Shown here piece by piece: positions 41,108 through 49,400 of a stretch of DNA of 64,000 nucleotides. Positions within the stretch are counted from its first letter, which is position 1. Each line of letters begins with the position of its first letter. Origin of the DNA: UBA4416 sp964543545 (GTDB lineage Bacteria > Bacteroidota > Bacteroidia > B-17B0 > Aurantibacillaceae); the NCBI GenBank assembly GCA_964543545.1, contig CAZIYT010000004.1, positions 620,001 to 684,000 on the forward strand. Direction: 5' to 3'. The position numbers and the translations under genes are program-made. The notes under the pieces are model-generated. The model did not search any database and was not told the origin of the DNA. It saw only the letters and a program-made list of their open reading frames with translations.

Positions 41108-42202
41108 TTACCTGACAAATTTTTCTCTGAATTCCGTAAAGCTTCCGCTTCCATCCGGTTGTGGTTTTCCATCATAGTGGCGTAGGCCGCTCATCGAACC
41201 AAGCCAGAGGTTTCCGCTCCGGTCTTCGAATACACAAAACAGGGTATTACTGTTCTGTCCTTCTTTGAGAGAATAATGGATAAGGTTTTTTCCATCGTAG
41301 CAATTCACGTCTCCGCCAAGCCAGACCTTTCCCGTTTTATCTTCGAACAGGCTGGCTGTGAAATTTGAGCTTACCCTTGTCAGAGATTTTCCGCCTGTTG
41401 GTGATGCCGAAGGATCGTAGCGGAATAGCCCAGCTTGGCTGCCTATCCAAATGCTCCCGTTTTTATCCGTCATCATAGCCACTACATGCCTGAAGGGAAA
41501 TTTTTCTTCTCTTGTGAACCTGCTAAGGCCTCCGCCCACCAATTGTGGCGAAGGAGCATAGAAGCTATTGATCCCGCCCTCGGTGCCGAGCCAAAGCTTC
41601 CCGCTCTTGTCCTGTGCGATCGTGTAAACAGAATCGTGAATAAGTCCATCGGCCGTTTTAAAGTTGCTGAAAGTTCTTCCATCGTAACGGCTTAGTCCGC
41701 TGCCGGTTCCCAGCCAGATGTTTCCGGCCTTATCTTCCAGCATGCAAAACACAGTGTTACCGGCCAGGCCATCGGCGATGGTGAAATAGCTGAAGGCTTT
41801 GCCATCATAGCGGTACAGGCCTCCGCCTATTGTCCCGAACCAAAGGTTTCCGATTCTGTCCTCCAAAAGCGAAAATACATGAAAGTGCCTCAGGTCTTCC
41901 TTCAGCGTCATGTTGGTGAAAACCTTCCCATCGTAACGGATAATGCCCTGCCAGGAGGCAAACCATATGTCCCCGTTTTTGTCCTGCAACATATTACGCG
42001 TAATGCTGTGCGGGCCATAGATCGAAACAGTATCTTCCGTCATAATAAACGTAGGATCATCGTTTTGGTGATGCGTTACCGGTAAGATGCCGGGCTGAGG
42101 CGATGAACGGCTGTGGTTATCTTCGGGTATGTCTGCTTCGTTGGAGAGATTGCAGGAGCTGATGAAACCAGCAATCAGCAGGAAGGCATAAAAAGATCTC
42201 AT
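41108..42202 (-). CDS. Lipoprotein with two-component-regulator propeller repeats
   Basis: A 364-residue protein with a lipobox (LIAGFISSCNLS) and about eight repeats of the type LLEDRIGNLWFGTIGGGLYR, each with the W-F/L-G-T/S and YDG motif, forming a beta-propeller (about residues 55-355). Such propellers normally sit in the periplasm as sensors of hybrid kinases; here the propeller stands alone, with no Y_Y_Y or kinase domain. Repeated 11-bp GTTAT motifs upstream may put it under the nearby OmpR-type regulator. Confidence 0.88.
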   Translation of the reverse strand: MRSFYAFLLIAGFISSCNLSNEADIPEDNHSRSSPQPGILPVTHHQNDDPTFIMTEDTVSIYGPHSITRNMLQDKNGDIWFASWQGIIRYDGKVFTNMTLKEDLRHFHVFSLLEDRIGNLWFGTIGGGLYRYDGKAFSYFTIADGLAGNTVFCMLEDKAGNIWLGTGSGLSRYDGRTFSNFKTADGLIHDSVYTIAQDKSGKLWLGTEGGINSFYAPSPQLVGGGLSRFTREEKFPFRHVVAMMTDKNGSIWIGSQAGLFRYDPSASPTGGKSLTRVSSNFTASLFEDKTGKVWLGGDVNCYDGKNLIHYSLKEGQNSNTLFCVFEDRSGNLWLGSMSGLRHYDGKPQPDGSGSFTEFREKFVR

Positions 42203-42248
42203 AATGATGTTGATACGTGTAAACGAAGCCGGGCCTTACGCAGAAAAG

Positions 42249-42280
42249 ATCCTGTTATCGACCCGTTATTGTAACAGGAT
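42249..42280 (-). promoter_or_regulatory. Inverted repeat with two 11-bp-spaced GTTAT motifs
   Basis: ATCCTGTTA (42249-42257) and TAACAGGAT (42272-42280) form a perfect 9-bp inverted repeat with a 14-bp spacer. Within it GTTATCG (42254) and GTTATTG (42265) are 11 bp apart and match the four-fold repeat array at 43963-44002. It lies about 47 bp upstream of the propeller lipoprotein ATG and may be an operator or an RNA hairpin. Confidence 0.5.
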
Positions 42281-42304
42281 ACTTTCGTTTCGGATTTTGT
42301 AGAA

Positions 42305-42994
42305 TCAGCATCCGCCGCCTCTGCCGGCAACGAATTCAAATTCCTGTTTCACCTTCATACCTTCCGGATTTTCCGCTGCTTTCCAATCCGGCATGTTTTG
42401 GATCAACTTTAAAAAATGCTGGTCTGTTTCTTTATCACCGAATGAACGCTTGATTTTAGGATGGCTTACTTTGCCTTGTTCGTTGATGGTAAAACGGATG
42501 ATGAGCTGTTGAAGCTCTTTGGAAGTCGTTGCCGGGATCTCAAGACTATTCTCTTTTAAGTACTGTATCAGTTTTTCGTGTCCGCCCGAATACTGTGCTT
42601 CGCTTTGCGGAACTACCGTCATTTCTACATGCATGGTATTATGTTCCACCACGCGGGTCACGGGTACCTGGTAACTGTAGTTTACTGAAATGATAATCTT
42701 CGAAGCCAGGTCAGCTGTCTTTAAAATTTTCTGCTGCTCAGAGCTTAGGCTGTCGTTAACGCTGTTTGCTTTTTGTTCTTTGCCATGGCAGCTTGCAGAG
42801 ATCTCAACGGAGGTATAGCTATCGATCCAATTAACGGGATAGCCCTCAATGAGATCGCTGATGCGTTTTGGCGCGTGCAACATTTCCTGCTTTATGGCGC
42901 GCGAATATGTTCCGCGAACTTCATAGTTCAGATCCTGGGAATACCCGGAAATAGAGAGAAGCACTACTGTTGAAAGAATCAGGCTGGTTTTCAT
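42305..42994 (-). CDS. Secreted TonB-C-like protein, paralogue A
   Basis: A protein of about 229 residues with a signal peptide (MKTSLILSTVVLLSISGYSQ) and a C-terminal region typical of energy-transducer TonB ends: LIIRFTINEQGKVSHPKIKR, QNMPDWKAAENPEGMKVK and QEFEFVAGRGGGC. There is no transmembrane anchor other than the signal, so it is unlikely to drive a receptor. The start is ATG 42994, not the ATG at 43033. It resembles the adjacent paralogue and also ends in Gly-Gly-Cys. Confidence 0.82.
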   Translation of the reverse strand: MKTSLILSTVVLLSISGYSQDLNYEVRGTYSRAIKQEMLHAPKRISDLIEGYPVNWIDSYTSVEISASCHGKEQKANSVNDSLSSEQQKILKTADLASKIIISVNYSYQVPVTRVVEHNTMHVEMTVVPQSEAQYSGGHEKLIQYLKENSLEIPATTSKELQQLIIRFTINEQGKVSHPKIKRSFGDKETDQHFLKLIQNMPDWKAAENPEGMKVKQEFEFVAGRGGGC

Positions 42995-43055
42995 AAGCGA
43001 ATGGTTGATGATGAGGCTGGAGATAGACGGCAAGGAAGTGGTAATCGTTGTTTTC

Positions 43056-43889
43056 CTAGCATCCGCCGCTTCCCAGTGAAAAATTGAATTGTTGCTTTAC
43101 CGTTTGGCCTTTCGCATTTTTGGCCGGTTTCCATTTCGGCAGGTGGTAAATGGCATCGACCAGCAGAATGTCGAGAAATGAATCTGTGGAGGTATTGGAG
43201 ATAGAAGCATCAATGACCTTGCCTTCTTCATTGACGGTAAATTTCACAACCGTTCTGGATATTTTATCAGCATATATACTTTTGGCAGCGCCACCGGAAG
43301 GAAGCTTGCTCATCACGGTATTCGTTAGCTGGTTCCTAAGCTCTGTGTATCCTCCCGGGAACTGGGCCTCTGTTTCAGGAACAATTGTGACGCTTACATT
43401 TCCTTCTATGATCTTAGGTTCATGACCGGAAGCATCGTTTAACAGGTCCTTATATTTGAACTTGACTTTGATGCTAATCTCGGTGTTCAGGTCGGCTGTT
43501 GCCAGCACCCGTTTTTGTTCCGGGCTGAGCTGGTCATTGCTGCTGTGTGCCGTGAGTGTTTTTCCCTCATGCGTGGAGGTAATGTTCACCGACAGGTAAT
43601 CAATGATCTTATTATAGTTATGTTCCTGGGGAGAAAGGTAATTGTAGCCCAGGGGAAAGATGTCGTATCCCTGGTAGTGAGCCATTCTCCGGCGGTTCAG
43701 GTCCATTCGCTCATAAGACGGTAACACCATGTTGCGCCATAGTTCGGGCGTAATGTCATTCAGGAAAGCGGCTTCATGGAGTTTTAGTTTGTTTGTGGAA
43801 GGAATTAATCGTCCCGTATACTCAGAAGGCTGGGCAGATCCCGAGAGCAGGATAAGGGATAAAAGCGAAGTGAAAAGCAACTGTTTCAT
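43056..43889 (-). CDS. Secreted TonB-C-like protein, paralogue B
   Basis: A 277-residue protein with a signal peptide (1-19) and the same layout as paralogue A: SSNDQLSPEQKRVLATADLN versus NDSLSSEQQKILKTADLA in A, the VTIVPETEAQFPGGYTEL motif, and the TonB-C-like end VVKFTVNEEGKVIDASISN to WKPAKNAKGQTVKQQFNFSL. It is divergent from a histidine kinase gene, with a repeat array between. Both paralogues are 61 bp apart and probably one transcript controlled by that kinase system. Confidence 0.82.
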   Translation of the reverse strand: MKQLLFTSLLSLILLSGSAQPSEYTGRLIPSTNKLKLHEAAFLNDITPELWRNMVLPSYERMDLNRRRMAHYQGYDIFPLGYNYLSPQEHNYNKIIDYLSVNITSTHEGKTLTAHSSNDQLSPEQKRVLATADLNTEISIKVKFKYKDLLNDASGHEPKIIEGNVSVTIVPETEAQFPGGYTELRNQLTNTVMSKLPSGGAAKSIYADKISRTVVKFTVNEEGKVIDASISNTSTDSFLDILLVDAIYHLPKWKPAKNAKGQTVKQQFNFSLGSGGC

Positions 43890-43932
43890 AGCGTATATTT
43901 TTAAGAATTAATAGAAAGACCGGGTTCTGTTA

Positions 43933-44035
43933 CAAAGGTAATTCCGGCATGTACAGCATGGTGTTATTGAGTCGTTATTGGCCTGTTAATGACTTGTTAA
44001 TGTGATGCAGGTCCCACAGAAAATCGCTAATTTTG
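43933..44035. promoter_or_regulatory. Divergent promoter region with four 11-bp direct repeats
   Basis: GTTATTG (43963), GTTATTG (43974), GTTAATG (43985) and GTTAATG (43996) are spaced exactly 11 bp, the helical phasing of OmpR/PhoB-family sites. The array sits between two -7 boxes without -33 TTTG: TACCTTTG on the minus strand (43933-43940) for the TonB-C-like genes, and TAATTTTG on the plus strand (44028-44035) for the kinase. The array ends 22 and 25 bp from these boxes. The kinase ATG at 44045 leaves a leader of only about 4 nt. Confidence 0.75.
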
Positions 44036-44044
44036 GATACTCCA

Positions 44045-45259
44045 ATGAAATTCAACCGTACCTATGTCTTTATCGCCGTGTCTTCCCTGGCATTAGTGGT
44101 TGTGCTTGTCATCCAGGTAAACTGGATTCTGCATGCGGCCAGGATCAAGGAAGAGCTCTTCAACGAAAAGGCGAATATGGTGCTTACCCGTACAGCAGAG
44201 GCGCTGAGCTCCGATACGCAGGCCTGTCGGAACCTGGAGGCAGGTGTGGGCGCAGCCGAGGTCCGGAAAATAGATTCGCTCTTTGTGCATTATATGAAGT
44301 TTTATAATTTTCATATAGACTATTCTTTCGAAGTGATCAGGCCCGACCTGTTCGGGATGAAGCAGAGCGTAGCCGCGAATAACGTCTATAACAAGCGCCT
44401 GGATGAAGTGGTGAGCAACAACGGTCTGGAATTGAAGCTCACCTTTCCGGAGAAGAAGAAATTCATCCTCGAGGAAATGGGGCCGATGTTCATTACGTCT
44501 GTTGTGTTGATCCTGGTGGTGCTGGTCATGTTCTGGCGCACGGTTTTATCGCTTCTTAAGAAAAAAGAGATCCTGGAGCATACCACGGAATTTTTGAATA
44601 ATATGACTCATGAGTTCAAAACACCTCTTACCAACATTGCCCTGGCCGGCAGAATGATGGTGAAGGATGCAACGCTCAGGCAGGAAGAGAAACTGAAACA
44701 CTACTCCGGAATTATTCTTGAAGAGAATGAGAAGCTGAGGCTGCAGGTAGAGCACATGTTGAGCATGACAGCCCTGGAAAGGGGAGAGCTGCCACTACAA
44801 AAAACGGAAGTAGACATGCATCAGCTGATTGAGGAAGCGGTCAAATGCATCAGCGTACAAGTAGAACATGCACAAGGGAGTTTGAAGCTGGAGCTGAATG
44901 CGGAGCAGCTTGTGGTGATGGGAGATAAGGCTTATCTTACCAATGCCTTGTGTAACCTGCTCGACAATGCTATCAAATATTCGCCTGAGAGGCCGGAATT
45001 GTTGGTGACGACACAGAACAACGGGAAATACCTGGTGATCGCGGTAAGTGATAAAGGCATCGGCATTCCGAGGGAATACCACAAAAAAGTATTTGATACT
45101 TTTTTCAGAGTGCCTACAGGTGATGTGCATGATGTGAAAGGTTTCGGCATGGGCCTGGCCTATGTGAAAAAGATCGTGGAGCTACACGGCGGAACGATAG
45201 AGCTGCAAAGCGAAAAGGGGAGGGGAACCACCATAACCATGGCAATACCGTATGTCTAA
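44045..45259 (+). CDS. Membrane sensor histidine kinase
   Basis: A 404-residue kinase with two transmembrane helices (about 6-28, FIAVSSLALVVVLVIQVNWI; about 148-170, FITSVVLILVVLVMFWRTV) enclosing a periplasmic domain of about 115 residues. The dimerisation motif is NMTHEFKTPLTNIALAGRMM and the ATPase motifs LLDNAIKYSP, VSDKGIGIPRE, GFGMGLAYV. The frame extends to a TTG at 44033 but the ATG is clear. Its stop overlaps the OmpR regulator start by 8 bp. Confidence 0.94.
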   Translation: MKFNRTYVFIAVSSLALVVVLVIQVNWILHAARIKEELFNEKANMVLTRTAEALSSDTQACRNLEAGVGAAEVRKIDSLFVHYMKFYNFHIDYSFEVIRPDLFGMKQSVAANNVYNKRLDEVVSNNGLELKLTFPEKKKFILEEMGPMFITSVVLILVVLVMFWRTVLSLLKKKEILEHTTEFLNNMTHEFKTPLTNIALAGRMMVKDATLRQEEKLKHYSGIILEENEKLRLQVEHMLSMTALERGELPLQKTEVDMHQLIEEAVKCISVQVEHAQGSLKLELNAEQLVVMGDKAYLTNALCNLLDNAIKYSPERPELLVTTQNNGKYLVIAVSDKGIGIPREYHKKVFDTFFRVPTGDVHDVKGFGMGLAYVKKIVELHGGTIELQSEKGRGTTITMAIPYV

Positions 45260-45953
45260 AGAAAAGCTCCATATATTGCTGGCCGAGGACGATCTTAATT
45301 TAGGGATCCTCCTGGTGGATTATCTCGAAGCGGAAGGCTTTGTCGTGAAGCTCTGCAAGGATGGAGAGATAGCATTAAAAGCATTCCAGGCAGGGAATTT
45401 TGATCTGTGCCTGCTGGATGTGATGATGCCGAAGCTGGATGGCTTTTCGCTGGCGAAGGCCATCCGTTTGAAGGATAAAGAGGTGCCGGTGATCTTTATC
45501 ACGGCACGATCCTTAAAGGAAGACAAGCTCAAAGGTTATGGCCTGGGCGCAGATGATTACATCAGCAAGCCATTTGACGAGGAGGAATTACTCTGGAAGA
45601 TCAAAGCGTTGATCCGCCGGATCCCGGAAGCTAAAAAGGAAAGCAGGGCGGAAGCCATCGTTATCGGAAAATATACTTTCGACTGGAGCAATCAATGTTT
45701 GAGCATCAACGGTCTCGAAAAGCGCATCACGGAAAAGGAAAGTGATATTTTGAAATACCTGTATACATACCGGAACAAAGTTATCAGGCGTGAGGATTTA
45801 TTGAAAGAGCTTTGGGGTGAAAACGATTACTTTCTGGGCAGAAGCCTGGATGTATTCATCACCAAGATCCGCAAATACCTGAAAGATGATCCGCAGCTGG
45901 AAATCGAAAACGTCTTTAAGGTGGGCTTTATTTTTAAGGTACCGGAGAGCTAA
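45252..45953 (+). CDS. OmpR/PhoB-family response regulator
   Basis: A 233-residue regulator. Receiver with acidic pocket LLAEDDLNLG, phospho-acceptor Asp in DLCLLDVMMPKLDG (about residue 56) and GLGADDYISKPFD, and a winged-helix Trans_reg_C domain (about 135-230) with LEKRITEKESDILKYLYTYR and RSLDVFITKIRKYLKDD. It partners the kinase above and fits the 11-bp direct repeats that lie between this operon and the TonB-C-like genes. Confidence 0.95.
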   Translation: MSKEKLHILLAEDDLNLGILLVDYLEAEGFVVKLCKDGEIALKAFQAGNFDLCLLDVMMPKLDGFSLAKAIRLKDKEVPVIFITARSLKEDKLKGYGLGADDYISKPFDEEELLWKIKALIRRIPEAKKESRAEAIVIGKYTFDWSNQCLSINGLEKRITEKESDILKYLYTYRNKVIRREDLLKELWGENDYFLGRSLDVFITKIRKYLKDDPQLEIENVFKVGFIFKVPES

Positions 45954-45964
45954 ATGGGAAATAA

Positions 45965-45994
45965 AAAACGGCAGCGATTATTTGCTGCCGTTTT
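45965..45994. terminator. Bidirectional intrinsic terminator
   Basis: AAAACGGCAGC (45965-45975) pairs with GCTGCCGTTTT (45984-45994) over an 8-nt loop. It serves the OmpR-type regulator on the plus strand and, through the A-rich left arm, the Tc locus on the minus strand (last stop at 46014). Confidence 0.85.
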
Positions 45995-46013
45995 GTTAGA
46001 TACTTGTGATAGG

Positions 46014-46445
46014 CTAAAGTATATGAATGAGCTTAGTAATTAAAAATGCAATAACTAATAGTATAAGAGGCAAAAAATAAGAAGCTACGATATAAGTAGC
46101 TGCAAGTTTGCCATTATAAGATTTGTATTGTTTGATTAAAGATTCATATCTATTGTTTCTGAATATTAGAAAATAATTTATGGCGAAGGGAACCAAGCAA
46201 AATAGTACTATAAATTCCAATGCATTATTTAATTTAGTACCCGGAAATACATTAAAATCTAAATTATAAAATCTTATTTTAAGAATATGCTTTTCCAGAA
46301 TGGTCATCAGGACCATCAAATTAAATGCCATAGCCAAAGTTATAAAAGCCATAGAATAAAATTTCCATGAGTTATTGTCTCCATTTACCGCTTTGAGTCT
46401 ATTGATAGCATCTGCCCAAATCATATAATAATAATTCCTTTTCAT
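46014..46445 (-). CDS. Small membrane protein behind the Rhs/TcB gene, candidate immunity protein
   Basis: A 143-residue protein starting MKRNYYYMIWADAINRLKAV with three hydrophobic helices (FYSMAFITLAMAFNLMVLMT; LEFIVLFCLVPFAINYFLIF; AATYIVASYFLPLILLVIAF). Its ATG overlaps the TcB stop in ATGA. It shares the AT-rich composition of the TcB tip. Small proteins of this type behind Rhs genes are often immunity proteins, and a membrane location fits a tip with hydrophobic segments. No family assigned with certainty. Confidence 0.78.
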   Translation of the reverse strand: MKRNYYYMIWADAINRLKAVNGDNNSWKFYSMAFITLAMAFNLMVLMTILEKHILKIRFYNLDFNVFPGTKLNNALEFIVLFCLVPFAINYFLIFRNNRYESLIKQYKSYNGKLAATYIVASYFLPLILLVIAFLITKLIHIL

Positions 46446-49400
46446 AGTTTTATTTTTTGAGGTAAGGCTTGAGGTTCAGGATGTGTTTGATCATATATAA
46501 AAGTTGCCGCTCCATAAATTAAGACACCTAATCCAATAGCCCATCCTACGGGGTTAGAAACGAGAGCGAAAGTGGTTAACACAGTGGCTGTTAAGCCAAC
46601 AGCCCCTATAGTTGCGTCAAGAACATCTCTATGACTAAACACTTCTTCTACGCCTCCGTTATTATATTGATCTACTACCTTAACCGTAGAGTATGCTGTA
46701 GTCAATGCTGATCCAGCAAATCCTAGCCATTTAGCAAATTTAGCATATTTTGCTACATCATCGGTAATCTCAGCGGCTCGAAATGTTTCAAAATAATCCA
46801 TTGTTAATAATTTGCTATCATTTCCAATACCAAAAGCATTTAATCCATTACTTATAGGGTCGAAGGTGTTGTACATATTTTGACTACTATTATTATAATC
46901 AATTACTAAAGGTAGTTGACTGTTTATGCTGGAAGGAGCTATCTTGCTTGTAGAATTGTGAAAGAGTTGTGGCGCTGTTTTTTCGTTAATAGAAGGAAAA
47001 ATCGTTTTAATAGCTTCTTGAGTTGCGGTATCAATAAATTCAATTTTTCCTACTTTGCTACCAGAATTTGCGGTAAAGCCAGAGATCTTTCCGTTCTTGT
47101 CGAAATAAGTCGTTTTTTCAGAGTATTGTAATTTATATTCCCCATTAATAACCTCTAAAGTCGTATGGGCTGTTACCTTGCTTGTTATTTTCCCATTTAC
47201 TACATTTACCTTCGATGTCGAATCTTCAGCTTTAATTGGAGCATCCTTTGCTTTTTCTTGATCTTCTATAGCTTTTGTTATTCCATAAGGATCTTTATTA
47301 TCGGCCGGTTGGTAGTCTTCTTGCGTCTGCGTACCACTTGTATCTGTATTCCCAACCGGGTTATTCCGGCAATAGGCATACACATTCACACCATCGCCAA
47401 TGCCGATCGGATCACAATTCATCCATCTTCCCAGCCAGCTGATATAATACCGGGCATTATGATATTCCAGGCCCGTTTCATCATCGCGTTCCATACCCGT
47501 GTAGCGGTAACGCTTGGCGGCGGCAGTTACCGAACCGTTAGTAGCCTGGTATGAGGTTGTGCCGAAAGGATGGTATTCCTCATAGGTAATAATATTACCG
47601 TATTCATCGGTTTCCAGCGTCGTGCTTCCCTGGTGATTAGGATGCTGGTAGCGGGTTACCTTGGAAATGCCCGTAGAAGGATCGTCTGTCGTTTCGATCA
47701 TCACAAAGCGATGTCCTTCGTCAATCAGGCTCAGGGTTTCACAGGTGAGGCCCGCACTCGGACCACTATGCTCTTTATACAATTCCCAACCGGCAATGTA
47801 AATACGCTCCTGTTTCAGAGTTGGTGTACCGGCAGAGGCATAGTTCTCCGTAATTTTTCTCAGACGGGTTCCCTGGCTGTCATATTGGTAATAGGTTGTT
47901 TCCGGGGTTCCCGAGCTCACGCTCTGAGTGCTGGTAGCAGCAATCTCTTCCTTAAAATTCCATTTCAATACTGTCAGATGTGGCATCTCAGTGATAAAGC
48001 CATGTTGTGCATGGTAGTGGTAGGTATAAGTATCGGAACCTACGGTTGTTTGACCTAAACGGTTTGTTCCCGTATCGTAAGTATAATCCCTGGTATAGCT
48101 TCCGGTAGTTGTTGCCGAATGCTGTAATTGCAGGATGTTTCCGACTTCGTCATACTGGTAATTCTGCGTATAATTCTGCATCGCCATGCTGTCGCTCGGA
48201 TACTGCGTCAGCTTAAAAGGGGCATCGTTCCAGTTATCCGAAGTTCCAAAAGCAGCGGAGGCAATCATTTCACGTCCCGTTGCCTTGATAAGCTGGTAGC
48301 GGGCATCGTAGGTATATTCATTTGTGCCTTGTACCATGCTGTTATCGTAGAATACAGTCGGTACATTGTCATCCTGCCTGAACACGATATTCCCGACGGC
48401 GTCATACGTGAAATGAAGGTCTTGAAGGGGATCATTGATGGCGCTTACGGTTGTCAGGCGTTTTATCCGGAAAGTTTCATCGTCGTATTCATAGGTAGCG
48501 GTCACGCCATTCCCATAGGTTACGCGCATACGCTGCCCTTTGGCATCATATTCAATGTTTTGCAGATGTGTCGTCACCACAGAACTTTGTTCTACCGTTT
48601 CGCTTACCAGTACGCCACGCCTGCTATAAGAAGGAGTAATGATGCTATGGTCAGGAGCCGATTGCCGGTTAATCCTGCCGAGGGCATCATAGCTTGTCCT
48701 GATCTGGTAGCTATTGCTTTCCAGCTTACCGCTGATAACCCTCCAATCGGTGACGACCCTGTAGTCAATGGCAAGCGTGCGGATCATTTTCATGGATTGG
48801 CCTTTGAAGTTGTAAGTCGGTGTTTCTTCCAGGCCTCCCGAGTCATAATGCTGGAATAGTTTTCCTCTCAGGTTCTCGAGTGTATCATTCGGTTGGCCTT
48901 CGCCATATACAAAGAGCTCGACCGTATTATCCAGCGACACTGGTCCATCGCCACCTTTTACGATGACTGTCAATGGCCTGTGCAGAGCATCGTAATCAAA
49001 TACAAGTTGATGACTGCGTTCGTCCCAGGTATAAAGCGGCTGGCCAAGCGCGTTAGGAAATAGCCAGCGTACGCCGCTATCCATGCTTTCCTGTTTCACC
49101 ATATTGCCCAGCATATCATAATAGTATTGCATCACTTTATTGCCGCGTGCATCAATCACCTGCCGTAGATTGTTTTCAATATCCAGGATCAGTGAGGTAT
49201 GATATTCTGTGGCATGCTCATCGAGCTCTATGGTGAGAACAGGCCTTCCCATGCTGTCCAGGTAGGTGGTAACAGGCGTATCATAATGTGCGGAGGCTTT
49301 GATGGCGGCCTGTTCTTCCTTGGCAGGATCTTTCCCGGCTGCTGTCAGTTCAGTGTCGATTAAACGATTGTAGCGAAGGTTATACCAATCACTGTCCCTG

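Noticed and set aside
43515..43724. Plus-strand frames opposite the TonB-C-like gene
   Set aside because: Shadow of the real minus-strand gene, whose signal peptide and domain are clear.
47570..48859. Long plus-strand frames inside the TcB/Rhs gene
   Set aside because: Caused by codon bias of the large minus-strand gene; no domain or ribosome site.
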